Source of the DNA: Skermanella stibiiresistens SB22
Lineage (GTDB): Bacteria; Pseudomonadota; Alphaproteobacteria; Azospirillales; Azospirillaceae
Direction: 5' to 3'
NCBI RefSeq assembly: GCF_000576635.1
Contig: NZ_AVFL01000006.1
Location: 62,001-126,000, forward strand
DNA: 64,000 nucleotides
In this document: positions 37,706-46,592 of the stretch, in pieces
Position numbering within the stretch: the first letter of the stretch is position 1
How the letters are laid out: each line of letters begins with the position of its first letter
Position numbers and translations under genes: made by a program
The notes under the pieces: generated by a model
What the model saw: only the letters and a program-made list of their open reading frames with translations
Database searches by the model: none
What the model was told of the DNA's origin: nothing

Positions 37706-38674
37706 ATGACGACTGAAGCCAATGACACCGCGGCCAATGACTCCGCGACCAATGACACGGTGGCCCATGACACCGTTTCGCCAAACGACAAGGGCCGATC
37801 GGAGATGATGGTCGCCCCGCCGGCGCGGTCGGGCGGCGGCGGGGCGACCGTCGCGGTTTTCCTTTCGCTGCTGGCACTCACGGCGTCGGTCGGCTCGACC
37901 GGCTGGATCCTGTTGCGCCACCAGCCGGCGGTTCGAACCGCCGCCGAATCGGTCGTGGCGCTCGCTGGGGAGGTGAAGGCCACGACATCGGCGTCGCGGG
38001 ACACGACGGATGTGGTCGGAAAGCTCGGCGCCGCGGTCACGCAGCTGCGGTCCGACCTAGCCGCCAGCATCCAGCCTTCCAGCCAAGTCGGCGCGCTGGA
38101 GAAGCGGATAACCTTGATCGAGGCTGGCCTGGGCGCGCTGGCCCGAGTCGCGGCCGCCGACATGGCGAGCAGGTCCTTGGCGGTCGCGGCGGCGGGTTCG
38201 ACCGTCCCGCCGAACGAGATCGGCCGCTTGGTCACGCTGGCGTCGAGCATACCGGAAACCGCCGCCGCCGCTGGCGAGCTTGGCAAGGCCACGGCGGGCG
38301 CCGCCATCTCCCGCCAAGGCTTGAAAACAGACCTGAGTCGTATCGCGGGCCAGATCGAGGAGGCCTCGGCGCCGGAAGCGCGGGACGCCGTCCGTACGGT
38401 CAGGACGTTCCTCAACCGCACCGTCAACGATGTCGGCGAAACCCTCGGCTTGCCGCTCAACCAGCAGAGCCCCGCCGCGATGCTCCGCGACGCCTATCGC
38501 TCGATCGATTCCGATCTGGCGACCGCCATCCGGATCGCGATGACAAGCGACCAGCACGCGCAACCGGCGGTGGCCGACTGGATAGTTCGCGCCAAGTCAC
38601 GGCTGGCTTTCGAACAGAACGTGCGGAGGCTGACAGACTTGCTGGCGGCCGAGCGCCAGGTGGACAAGACCTGA
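37706..38674 (+). CDS. Membrane-anchored coiled-coil protein of unknown function
   Basis: A 322-residue protein with the same plan as the divergent Mic60-like protein. It has a polar, low-complexity N-terminus rich in Asn-Asp-Thr repeats (NDTAANDSATNDTVAHDT), one membrane helix near 47-70 (ATVAVFLSLLALTASVG), then a long helical periplasmic part and a C-terminal helical region (AAMLRDAYRSIDSDLATAI). Sequence similarity to Mic60 is weak, so I call it only Mic60-like in shape. The ATG at 37706 has GGAGAGA upstream; ATGs at 37685 and 37694 are alternatives. Its stop overlaps the next start (TGATG). Confidence 0.72.
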   Translation: MTTEANDTAANDSATNDTVAHDTVSPNDKGRSEMMVAPPARSGGGGATVAVFLSLLALTASVGSTGWILLRHQPAVRTAAESVVALAGEVKATTSASRDTTDVVGKLGAAVTQLRSDLAASIQPSSQVGALEKRITLIEAGLGALARVAAADMASRSLAVAAAGSTVPPNEIGRLVTLASSIPETAAAAGELGKATAGAAISRQGLKTDLSRIAGQIEEASAPEARDAVRTVRTFLNRTVNDVGETLGLPLNQQSPAAMLRDAYRSIDSDLATAIRIAMTSDQHAQPAVADWIVRAKSRLAFEQNVRRLTDLLAAERQVDKT

Positions 38675-39333
38675 TGCGCGGGGGTCGTATCCGCGGCTTG
38701 GCACTCGTGGCCTTGACCTTGGCGCCGGGCATGGCGTTGGCGGCTCCGACCTCGACCGATGCCGGCGCGGCGTCTCCACCGGTCGCGGAGGCGTCGCGGA
38801 TACGGCTGTCGGCGGGGGCGCCCAGCGTTCGCGCCGAACGCCGGATCAATGTTCGAGCCGAGCCATCCACATCGGCGCCGGTGGTCGTCACAGTGCCACC
38901 TGGGACCGTGCTCGACTCGCCGGGGATCGTGGTTGGCCGCCCCTGGATCGCCGTGGCCCGGGATGGCCGCTTGTTCGGCTATGTCGCCGCCGGGCTGGTC
39001 GCTCCCGTGCCATCTCCCGTGCCGCCCAGCCAGGAGGGACCCGCCACGCCGCCAGAACCAGGCGGAGCGGTGGGCGGCGGATCCGTCGAGTCAATCGAGG
39101 ATCGCTTCCGCGCGGTGGATCGCGCCCTGAGCAGTCTGCGCGGCGATCTGGATCGTCAGGTGGCTCTCGCGCGCGAGGGCTTCGAGCGGACCGACCGACT
39201 GTTGTCCAGCATTCAGGCTCGGTTGCCGGACCCCGACGAGGCTCCGGTCGTCATGCTGCGGCCACCCCCAACACGCCTGGACATCGCGATCGGAAGCGTT
39301 CGCGGCATGATCAGTCGTCTGATTGGCGATTGA
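38674..39333 (+). CDS. Exported SH3-domain protein
   Basis: A 219-residue protein with a signal peptide (LALVALTLAPGMALAAP) and a bacterial SH3 domain at about residues 50-115 (RRINVRAEPSTSAPVVVTVP, then GRPWIAVARDGRLFGYV). A proline-rich linker and a short coiled coil follow (IEDRFRAVDRALSSLRGDLD). Such SH3 domains often bind peptidoglycan or proteins. It is translationally coupled to the coiled-coil gene, suggesting a periplasmic partner that ties the complex to the cell wall. Confidence 0.78.
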   Translation: MRGGRIRGLALVALTLAPGMALAAPTSTDAGAASPPVAEASRIRLSAGAPSVRAERRINVRAEPSTSAPVVVTVPPGTVLDSPGIVVGRPWIAVARDGRLFGYVAAGLVAPVPSPVPPSQEGPATPPEPGGAVGGGSVESIEDRFRAVDRALSSLRGDLDRQVALAREGFERTDRLLSSIQARLPDPDEAPVVMLRPPPTRLDIAIGSVRGMISRLIGD

Positions 39334-39339
39334 CCGGCG

Positions 39340-39936
39340 ATGATCGAGCGTTTTCCCATCGTCTTGCCGGCCCTTTTCGCGCTGGCCGCCCTGCTTCTGC
39401 CAATCGCCGTGCTGAGCATCTCGGCCGGGGTGACGCATCTCGTGGCACCCCAGGTCTTCTTCCGCATCCCGGCGCTCGCCGCCTTGCCGAAGCTGGGCGG
39501 CTTCGTGCTGGGCATCGGTGCGCTCTACCATCGGGACGAGGCGTGGGTCTACGATCCGACCCTGCTGTTCGAGGATGGCAGCTTCTGGAACATGTCGGCG
39601 CTTCAGTTCCTGGCAGCGCGCGCCGATCCGGTGGGCTATCGGCTGGGCGAACTGTCGATCGGAGCCTTCATCGGCTTGCCCGATCCCCTGCTGGACACTA
39701 TGACGCTCGGCTCGGCCACCCTGGTGGTGATCGCCGGTGCCGTTGCGCTGACAACGATCCGCGGGATGGAACTGGCCAGAGTGTTGCTGGCGATCCCCGT
39801 CGTGGTCTTCTCGACGGCGTTCCTGACGGTCTATCTGGTCTCGCTCTTCCTTTGGTCGGCCAACGCTCTTAACTTTTGGGTATTCTTGCTCGCGGCCGCT
39901 ATCTACCAAAAGCGGCGCTACGCTTCGCACCACTGA
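39340..39936 (+). CDS. Four-helix membrane protein of unknown function
   Basis: A 198-residue inner-membrane protein with hydrophobic segments near residues 8-30, 48-60, 125-145 and 148-190. A polar region rich in aromatic and acidic residues (HRDEAWVYDPTLLFEDGSFW) lies between the helix pairs. It starts six bases after the SH3 gene, completing a three-gene unit. No family is recognised. Confidence 0.7.
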   Translation: MIERFPIVLPALFALAALLLPIAVLSISAGVTHLVAPQVFFRIPALAALPKLGGFVLGIGALYHRDEAWVYDPTLLFEDGSFWNMSALQFLAARADPVGYRLGELSIGAFIGLPDPLLDTMTLGSATLVVIAGAVALTTIRGMELARVLLAIPVVVFSTAFLTVYLVSLFLWSANALNFWVFLLAAAIYQKRRYASHH

Positions 39937-39982
39937 GGCGACACGGTCGCGGCTCGCGAAATTTGGCAAGAAGGAGGATGTG

Positions 39983-40465
39983 TCACCGGCTCTTATAACC
40001 GGAGATGTAGCGTTTCTGGCTTTGGCCGGTCAGGCGGGTCACGAACGACGCCCAGGCGATGCCGCCGGTCGCCAGTAGTCCGACCGAAAATGGCAACCAC
40101 CAGGACAGGACCATCATCCGGTCGTCCGCCGGTGCCGCTTCACCAACCATCCAGGTCAGCACCGCCACGATCGCCAAAGCCACGGCGACGCCGCCTCGGC
40201 CCAGGGCCGCCAAGGTGGTCAGGACGCCCCAACCGGCCACCACGACCGCCAAGACCAGGACCGCGATCTTGACGGCCAGGCTCCAGCCATCGTCGACCAT
40301 GAGCCAGCCGATCAGCGAATAACCCGAGGGGTTCCAGGTCGCCAGCGTCCCCGCCTCGACCACGAGCAGGCGAACGAGCAGACCTCTCCAATCGATGCTG
40401 GCGTGCCGATGGGCGCCCCCACTCACGATGCGCCTACCCAATCGTTCGAATGGGGTTGATGCCAT
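39983..40465 (-). CDS. DUF6524-type membrane protein, copy 1
   Basis: A 160-residue protein with about four membrane helices. The motif TWNPSGYSLIGWLM after the first helix and RLTGQSQKRYISG at the end match the DUF6524-type family, and the same motif occurs in the protein at 40931-41341. A GTG within the frame, 14 codons in, is an alternative start, since the ATG at 40465 has a weak ribosome-binding site. Function is unknown. Confidence 0.72.
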   Translation of the reverse strand: MASTPFERLGRRIVSGGAHRHASIDWRGLLVRLLVVEAGTLATWNPSGYSLIGWLMVDDGWSLAVKIAVLVLAVVVAGWGVLTTLAALGRGGVAVALAIVAVLTWMVGEAAPADDRMMVLSWWLPFSVGLLATGGIAWASFVTRLTGQSQKRYISGYKSR

Positions 40466-40548
40466 TCGCGCCGCATGGGGTTATGATCGGCGACGGCACG
40501 GTGGCACGAAGCGCGGGTGTGGCGTTGCATAGACATGAAGAGACCATC

Positions 40549-40893
40549 ATGGTCGCGCGCGGCTTCGGCGGGCACCTCGAACTCGAAGGCAATCGCCTGC
40601 GCATCCTGCGCGGCGGATGGTTCGGCTATCTGGTCACCCTGTTCGGTCTCGAGGGCGGTTTCGTCGAGAGGACGGTCCGGATCGACCAGATCTCCAGCAT
40701 CGAGCTGGACGTTCCGATGCTGTTCTTCCGGTACATCCGATTCTCGTATCCAGGCAGCCCGGCGATGACCGGCAACAACATCGCCGACATGCTGGCCGAG
40801 AACGCCGTCATCATGAGCCTGGTCGACAACCGGCCATTCTTCCGGATCGTCGAGCGGATCGAGGAACTGATGGATCATGACCTGCCGCCCTGA
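40549..40893 (+). CDS. Small PH-like domain protein
   Basis: A 114-residue soluble protein rich in beta strands: GGHLELEGNRLRILRGGWFG, then VRIDQISSIELDVPM and YIRFSYPG, ending in a helix (DNRPFFRIVERIEELMD). This is the layout of bacterial PH-like domains. The ATG at 40549 fits the start of the domain; ATGs at 40450 and 40483 are also in frame, the first overlapping the divergent gene. It lies between two DUF6524-type genes on the opposite strand. Confidence 0.65.
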   Translation: MVARGFGGHLELEGNRLRILRGGWFGYLVTLFGLEGGFVERTVRIDQISSIELDVPMLFFRYIRFSYPGSPAMTGNNIADMLAENAVIMSLVDNRPFFRIVERIEELMDHDLPP

Positions 40894-40930
40894 CCCGTAC
40901 CAGCCTGGACCATCACCAGCCGACCGGTGA

Positions 40931-41341
40931 TCACCTGAGCGTGACATCGTTCGAATCGACTTGGCCGGTGACGCGCAAGGTCAGGTTGGACCATGAGACA
41001 CCCAGTGCCAGAATGCTGGCGAAGGCGAACAGGACGATCGTAAGGTAGGCACCCTGCGAAAGATCACGGAGCAATCCGAGGTCGATCAGGGTCCAAGTCG
41101 CGGCGATGAGCAGGCCCGCCATCGCGACGATGCCGCGCACGCCCAGTGACCGGACGGTCGCGAGCAGGAATGTCGCGACCACGCAGCCGAGCAGGATACC
41201 GGCCAAGATCTTCAGCGACCACGGCTGGTCGTCCCGCCGCAGCAGCCAATGCACATACGAGTAGCCCGAGGGATTGAAGGTGCCGAACACGATGAACATG
41301 GATATCAGCCAGCGGACGATTACGCCTGGATAACTGAACAT
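40931..41341 (-). CDS. DUF6524-type membrane protein, copy 2
   Basis: A 136-residue protein with four membrane helices. FNPSGYSYVHWLL after the first helix is the family signature, and LTLRVTGQVDSND near the end parallels copy 1. The ATG at 41341 has AGGAAGG upstream. It starts 16 bp after the mlaA-like gene ends on the opposite side of the same strand direction, so mlaA is upstream only if transcription reads through in the minus direction, which is likely. Function is unknown. Confidence 0.75.
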   Translation of the reverse strand: MFSYPGVIVRWLISMFIVFGTFNPSGYSYVHWLLRRDDQPWSLKILAGILLGCVVATFLLATVRSLGVRGIVAMAGLLIAATWTLIDLGLLRDLSQGAYLTIVLFAFASILALGVSWSNLTLRVTGQVDSNDVTLR

Positions 41342-41357
41342 CGTGCCTTCCTTTCCT

Positions 41358-42215
41358 TTACTGCGCGAACAGCCGCGACTCGACCGTCAGGCGCTCGCCG
41401 CAGGATAGGGATTGAAGCTGCGCGAAGACGCTGCGCTCCGCCGCGTAGGAATCGAGGGCCTGCTGGTCGAGGGATCGCAGGTCGTTCCGCACCGCGATGT
41501 ATTGCATGGTGACGTCGGCGATCCGGTAGGGAATCAAGTAAGCGCCGAGCACCGCGTATTGCGCCATGATCGTCAGGACCCTGCCGGTCAGATCCCGCGC
41601 GGACGATGGCCCCAGGATGGGCAGCACCACATAGGGACCAGGGCCGACGCCATAGTGGCAGAAGACCTCGTCGATCGTCGCCTTGCGGGCCTCCATCCCG
41701 TGGCGGGCGGCCTCGTCATAGACGCCGCCCAAACCCACCGTCGTGTTGATGGCGAACCGCGCTGCCGTCGTTTCCGCCGCTCCCCAATCGCCCTTGAGCA
41801 CATGCCCGGCGAGCCAAACCGGCTCCCTGAGGTTCGAGAAGACGTTCGACACCCCTTGGCGCACCGGAGCGGAGGTGGCTTCCACATAGGCTTCCGACAC
41901 CGGCTCCAGCACCAACCGGCGGACCTGCTGGTTGAACAGGTGGGCGAAACGGTTGACCTCCTCCGCCGGATCCCCGATCGTTTCGTCGGCGGCGGACTGA
42001 TCGTCCATCACCGTCAAGGTAGCCGGCGTCGGTGTCCCGCTGGATGATGGGCTGGTCCAGTCGCGGTCCCCGGCGCTCATCCGGCCCAACGCCATGGCCT
42101 CTTCGAAGTCACGGTCATCCAGGAAGCGTCCGGCTTGGCTTTCCGCCATGCCGGCCACCAGCAGAAAAGCCGCCGCGACGATGGCACGCGCGCCCTGCTT
42201 GCATAACTGCCGCAC
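41358..42215 (-). CDS. mlaA: MlaA (VacJ)-family phospholipid-handling protein
   Basis: A 285-residue protein of the MlaA family, which removes misplaced phospholipids from the outer membrane. Family features are DPAEEVNRFAHLFNQ, the LAGHVLKGDWGAAETTAARF stretch, NTTVGLGGVYDEAARHG, and GVGPGPYVVLPILGPSSARD. The start is a GTG at 42215 with GGAGGA upstream. The signal peptide (AIVAAAFLLVAGMAESQAG) has no lipobox cysteine, so unlike classical MlaA it may not be a lipoprotein. No mlaBCDEF genes are nearby, and it is probably co-transcribed with the DUF6524-type gene. Confidence 0.88.
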   Translation of the reverse strand: MRQLCKQGARAIVAAAFLLVAGMAESQAGRFLDDRDFEEAMALGRMSAGDRDWTSPSSSGTPTPATLTVMDDQSAADETIGDPAEEVNRFAHLFNQQVRRLVLEPVSEAYVEATSAPVRQGVSNVFSNLREPVWLAGHVLKGDWGAAETTAARFAINTTVGLGGVYDEAARHGMEARKATIDEVFCHYGVGPGPYVVLPILGPSSARDLTGRVLTIMAQYAVLGAYLIPYRIADVTMQYIAVRNDLRSLDQQALDSYAAERSVFAQLQSLSCGERLTVESRLFAQ

Positions 42216-42450
42216 GCTTCCTCCAAAGTAATGTGTAAAGACTTTAAAACCATAACCTTTAAAAATTTACCCACCAAGCACCTCGGACATTCCGGCGGCC
42301 CGATATTCCGAAGCGTTTCCAATCACGCGAACGAGCTTCCGTCGGTCGTATGGCGAACTTTCCGCCAAATCTTCGGCATAGAGTCGGAATAAACCTTAAT
42401 TTTAACTATTTTGACCTCATAAGGCCAGGCGGCTTCAAGAGGAGCGAGCC
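42216..42450. promoter_or_regulatory. Divergent promoter region upstream of mlaA and the five-gene operon
   Basis: 235 bp with AT-rich ends (42225-42270 and 42390-42425), in contrast to neighbouring genes, consistent with divergent promoters. No specific box is assigned. Confidence 0.45.
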
Positions 42451-43515
42451 ATGACCTTCGAAACAAGATCGACCCACGCGAAATCGGCCCGAAGACTGGC
42501 GATGCTGGCGGTCGCGACCTGGCTGCTTGGTGTGGCGCCCTTCACCGCCCCAGCGCGGGCATCGAGCGAAAAGCCCCGTGAAGTGATCACCATCGCCACC
42601 TCCGGCCAAACCGCCGTCGTCTCGGACGCCATCGCAGCGGCTTTCGCGGCCCGATTCGAGGCGCCGATCCCCCGTGTGACGGAAACACCGACCCGATCGG
42701 CCTTCGACGAATTCTGCAGCGCGGTGAACGCCGGTCCGGATGTCGTGGTCGCCGGCCGTCGCATGTCGCATGCCGAACTCGGGCGATGCCGCCGGGCCGA
42801 GGCCGGGGATATCGTTGAAATTCCGATCGGCTATGAAGTCGCCGTTTTCGTCACGCGGCGGGATGGCCCGGCGCTCGACCTCACCCCTGATCAACTCTTC
42901 GATCTGGTGGCGGCGAACGGCTCCCGGCCAGCCCGCTGGGCTGACGCGGGCGTCGCGGAGTTCGGTGAGGACGTCCGTGTCCTGATGCCGCCGCCCGACG
43001 ATCCCGCGTTCGACATCATCCGCGAGCGCATCCTGATCATGGCCTGCCGCGATCGGCCCGGGATCCGCGACATGCGGGACGCGGCCAGCCGGACCACCGC
43101 CTGTGGCTCGATCCGCGACGATGCCGGCATCGTCTCCGAACTCGATCAACGCCAGATCACGCGGACCCTGGGGCGCGGAGCGGTCGGACTGGTCGGCAAC
43201 TCCGTCTTCCAACATGACAACGCCAATCTCCAACCAGTCCTGATCGACGGCGAGCGGCCAACGATCCTGGGCGTGGTGTCCGGCAGCTATCCCGCGGCCC
43301 GCCCGCTCTTCGTCTATGCCAAGGCCGATCGGATGCGGAACGGCCGCGGCCGGGGCAAGGTCAGGGGCTTGCGCGACTTGGCCGAATTCATCGCCGGCGA
43401 TGAGATCATTGGTCCCCAAGGGGTCCTGGGACGCCTTGGACTGATCATGGCGCCGGCCGAGCGGAGGGTCGTGACGCGGATGCGGACGATGGCCCTGGTG
43501 CCTTTCAATCGATAA
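42451..43515 (+). CDS. PstS-like periplasmic binding protein
   Basis: A 354-residue exported protein with a signal peptide (AMLAVATWLLGVAPFTAPAR). The pattern VITIATSGQTAVVSDAIAAA, then PDVVVAGRRMSHAELGRC and GRGAVGLVGNSVF matches the PstS/PBP-like domain, which binds phosphate or related oxyanions. An unusual feature is several cysteines in the mature part. No phosphate permease or ATPase is encoded here, so it may serve as a sensor input. The ATG at 42451 follows GAGGAG. It opens a five-gene operon. Confidence 0.78.
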   Translation: MTFETRSTHAKSARRLAMLAVATWLLGVAPFTAPARASSEKPREVITIATSGQTAVVSDAIAAAFAARFEAPIPRVTETPTRSAFDEFCSAVNAGPDVVVAGRRMSHAELGRCRRAEAGDIVEIPIGYEVAVFVTRRDGPALDLTPDQLFDLVAANGSRPARWADAGVAEFGEDVRVLMPPPDDPAFDIIRERILIMACRDRPGIRDMRDAASRTTACGSIRDDAGIVSELDQRQITRTLGRGAVGLVGNSVFQHDNANLQPVLIDGERPTILGVVSGSYPAARPLFVYAKADRMRNGRGRGKVRGLRDLAEFIAGDEIIGPQGVLGRLGLIMAPAERRVVTRMRTMALVPFNR

Positions 43516-43539
43516 AGATCGAAAGGTTTAACCTCTTCG

Positions 43540-44394
43540 GTGCAATTATCGAAATATTCGACTCAACCTGAGTTCAAGACAGCGGTGGAGGTATCGTTGC
43601 GTCTGGCATTACGGGTCACTGGCAGCATCGGGCTCATTCTCGCCCTGTCGATCGCGACCTCCGTCATCGTCAGCCGCCATGCGTTCGTGCGCATCCTGCT
43701 GGACCTGACGGAGTCGCGGCTCTTCGCCTTGGCCGACGATCTGGGCGACGTGTTCGAATCGACGGTGCGGCTGGGCCTGCCCTTGGGGCAGATCGGCAAT
43801 AGCGCCGAGATTCTGGGTTCGACCCTGCCGCTCGACCCGCAGATCGTGGCGCTCGCGGTGGTTGGCCCCGAGGGCGAGGTGCTTCACCAAGCCGGTGGAG
43901 GGCTGGATTGGGCCGCTGCCGCCGAGACGCGGGGGGCCGCCACGACGAAGAAGGGAAATCCGCACCATGTCGTCGATACCGGGGAGATGCTGATCGTCTG
44001 GACCGGCATCCATGATCCGCTGGGGAAGATAACCGGATATGTCGGAATCGCGGCATCCAGCGCCTACCGGAACACGCTGGTCCATGACAGCTTCGGCGAG
44101 GTGCTGATCCTGTCGGCGAGCGTGCTGGCGTTCGCGATCCTGGCGACGGGAGCCGGAGCCGTCGTCGCCTGCCATGGGCTATCACTCGTCCTGCGCCGGA
44201 TTGGCCAGATGATCGAATTCCCGGATGAGACGGTCCCGAACGATGCCTTGGGCGGAATCGGCGCCGCGGCGCTGGGCAAGCTGGAACGGGTGAACGCCGA
44301 CCTCAACGCGATCGAGGTGGATATCGCCGCCGCCGGCGCCGCGGCAGGCCACCTTGCCGGCGCTCCGACCACCGTCATGGCCGGTGCTCGATGA
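43540..44394 (+). CDS. Two-helix membrane sensor protein
   Basis: A 284-residue protein with one helix near residues 24-46 (GSIGLILALSIATSVIVS), a periplasmic domain of about 140 residues (VALAVVGPEGEVLHQAGGG, DPLGKITGYVGIA) resembling a single Cache-type sensor, a second helix near 186-210, and a short cytoplasmic tail with helix-forming repeats. No kinase, cyclase or receptor output domain is present. The start is a GTG at 43540 with a poor ribosome-binding site. It overlaps the next gene (ATGA), whose N-terminal half has the same layout. Confidence 0.7.
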   Translation: MQLSKYSTQPEFKTAVEVSLRLALRVTGSIGLILALSIATSVIVSRHAFVRILLDLTESRLFALADDLGDVFESTVRLGLPLGQIGNSAEILGSTLPLDPQIVALAVVGPEGEVLHQAGGGLDWAAAAETRGAATTKKGNPHHVVDTGEMLIVWTGIHDPLGKITGYVGIAASSAYRNTLVHDSFGEVLILSASVLAFAILATGAGAVVACHGLSLVLRRIGQMIEFPDETVPNDALGGIGAAALGKLERVNADLNAIEVDIAAAGAAAGHLAGAPTTVMAGAR

Positions 44395-46592
44395 CCGCCT
44401 CGGAAACCATGATCGGCTCGAAGGCGTTGGCGGCCCCCGGTTCGCTCGACGCGGTCGACGCCGCGGCGGGAGGCGAGGTCACCAGCTTGCTGCGGGCATC
44501 CCGCGGCCGGGTGGTGATCCTCTGCGTCGCCGTGCTGCTGATCGCGACCGTTGTGGCGGGCGTCGCCGCCTTGCGCGTCTATGAGCGGGTGCTGGGACCG
44601 GAACTGCTGCAAAACGCCCGGATCGCGGCCGCCACGATCGACGCGACGGCCACTCAGGCGATGGATCTCGGCTTGGAGCCACGCGATTTCGTCGGCATGG
44701 AGGAATTCATGGCCGACTCCCTGGCACTCCATCGAGGCCTGCTCTACGCGGCGGTGCTGGACGACGGCTGGAATGTCATCTCGGCGACGCCGGGAACCCG
44801 GCCCGACGTGATGCCCGCCCGGCCAGACGGACTCGACTGCGCCGCCGATCCGATCGTGGTCGCGACGCCGGTCCAGGGGATCGTCGTGCCGCTGTGCCCC
44901 AAGACCGGCGATGGAGGAACGGCGAGCTCGCGCGGCACGGTGGCCGCGGCGATCCTGGTCGCCAACGATCCAGCCTTCGTCCACGCGCAGTTCGAGGCTT
45001 TGGTGCTCGATGTCGCGACCGCCTTGCTGATCGGTCTGCTCTTGGCGTTCGAGATCCTGCTGGTCCTGATCATGCGCAGGATCGCCGAACCCCTGAACCT
45101 GCTGATCGACCAACTGTCACGGGTGGCGCATGGCGATATCAGCGCCTCGGTGAGGCTGCCCGGCGCCGATGAGGTGTCCAAGGCGCTGGCGTCGATGGAC
45201 CGGGCTGTCGCGTCGATCCACGACCGCGTCGCCGACCTGACGCGCAGGGTGGCCGAAATCGGTGACGCGGACGCTCGCCAGCGTCTCGCGAAACGGCTTG
45301 CGGACCTCCTCGGACGGTTCGCGATCCATCCCGACGGTGTTCGGATGCTCAAGTCCATCTCACCGTGGGATGTCCGGCTGCCGCTCGTGCTATTCGTCCT
45401 GGCGGATGAGATGCAGAAGGCCTTCCTGCCGGTGTTCAGCCGCAGCCTCGCGGAACCGGCGTTCGGGCTTTCCGCGGAAACCATCTCCGCCATGCCCCTG
45501 ACCGTCTACATGGCGGTGATAGCGCTCGCCACCCCGTCCTGCGGCCGTCTGGCCGACCGGTACGGCGCGCGTCGGATGATGATCCTGGGGCTGGCGCCGG
45601 CCATCGCCGGCTATGTCCTGTGCGCCCTGGCCCGGGATTCGGCATGGCTGATCGGCGGACGGGGTCTCACCGCCTTGGGCTACGCCATCATCACCATCGC
45701 GTGCCAGAGCCACATCATCGCGGCGGCGGGCGAGGCCAAGCGGTCGCTCGCCGTGACGATCTTCATCGGCGCGCTGATGACGGCCAGCATCTGCGGCACG
45801 GCGGTCGGCGGCATCGTCGCCGATCGTGTCGGGCCCAACGTGGCCTTCGCGGCGTCGGCGGCCATCGCGGCTCTTTCCGGACTGATCGCATGGCGCATGG
45901 TGCCGCCGTCCGATGTCCATCCGGTCACCCGGAAATCGAGTCTCCTCGCCGCGATGCGCGACATGCTGGTCAATCCGGCTTTCCTGGTTTTCCTCCTGCT
46001 GGCGGCGATCCCATCCAAGGTCGCGCTGACGGGCATCCTGTTTTACCTGGTTCCCCTGCGGCTTTCCGAGATCGGGGCGGGACAGGCGGATATCGCGCGT
46101 GTCCTGATCATCTACTCCTTCATCAACATAGCGGCGGGGCCGATGGCCGCCCGCTTCGCGGATCGTCGGAACGCCCACTTCGCGCTGATGGTGCTGGGCG
46201 GCGTCCTGTCCGGCGCGGGCGCCTGGGCTTTGGGCAAGACGGACGAGACCCACCTGATCCTGCTGATCGTGGCGAGCCTGGGACTGGGCCACGCGCTCTG
46301 CGTGGCGTCGGGCGTGGCCTTCGCCACCAAGGTTTGCCAGCGGGAAGCGGAGCGCCATGGCAAGACCACCATGCTCGGCGTGCTGCGCATGATGGAACGC
46401 ATCGGCAGCGTGGTCGGGCCGGCGGCGGCGGCCGCCATCGCGGTGTCGATCGGATTTGGCCCCGCGATCGGTGCGATCGGCGCCTTCGTGGTCATCGCGT
46501 CCCTGGGCCATGGGGCCATCGCCCTGGTGTTTCCGGTGCTGCGGGGCGAACACCGGGAGCCGCGTGAAATCCAGCCTGGGAGGGCGCGATGA
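44391..46592 (+). CDS. Sensor-HAMP domain fused to an MFS transporter
   Basis: A 733-residue fusion. Residues 41-64 and 205-228 are membrane helices around a periplasmic sensor (LLYAAVLDDGWNVISATPG; DCAADPIVVATPVQGIVVPL, with two cysteines). A HAMP domain follows at about 229-285 (RIAEPLNLLIDQLSRVAHGD), with a coiled coil. From about 325 to 720 is a full 12-helix major facilitator (GRLADRYGARRMMILG after helix 2, and VGGIVADRVGPNVAFA). Normally a HAMP domain relays to a kinase or receptor; here it feeds a transporter. It overlaps the preceding sensor gene and the following formyltransferase gene by four bases each. Confidence 0.85.
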   Translation: MTASETMIGSKALAAPGSLDAVDAAAGGEVTSLLRASRGRVVILCVAVLLIATVVAGVAALRVYERVLGPELLQNARIAAATIDATATQAMDLGLEPRDFVGMEEFMADSLALHRGLLYAAVLDDGWNVISATPGTRPDVMPARPDGLDCAADPIVVATPVQGIVVPLCPKTGDGGTASSRGTVAAAILVANDPAFVHAQFEALVLDVATALLIGLLLAFEILLVLIMRRIAEPLNLLIDQLSRVAHGDISASVRLPGADEVSKALASMDRAVASIHDRVADLTRRVAEIGDADARQRLAKRLADLLGRFAIHPDGVRMLKSISPWDVRLPLVLFVLADEMQKAFLPVFSRSLAEPAFGLSAETISAMPLTVYMAVIALATPSCGRLADRYGARRMMILGLAPAIAGYVLCALARDSAWLIGGRGLTALGYAIITIACQSHIIAAAGEAKRSLAVTIFIGALMTASICGTAVGGIVADRVGPNVAFAASAAIAALSGLIAWRMVPPSDVHPVTRKSSLLAAMRDMLVNPAFLVFLLLAAIPSKVALTGILFYLVPLRLSEIGAGQADIARVLIIYSFINIAAGPMAARFADRRNAHFALMVLGGVLSGAGAWALGKTDETHLILLIVASLGLGHALCVASGVAFATKVCQREAERHGKTTMLGVLRMMERIGSVVGPAAAAAIAVSIGFGPAIGAIGAFVVIASLGHGAIALVFPVLRGEHREPREIQPGRAR

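Noticed and set aside
40502-40530. TGGCAC at 40502 as a sigma-54 promoter
   Set aside because: The matching TTGC element is not at the required distance.
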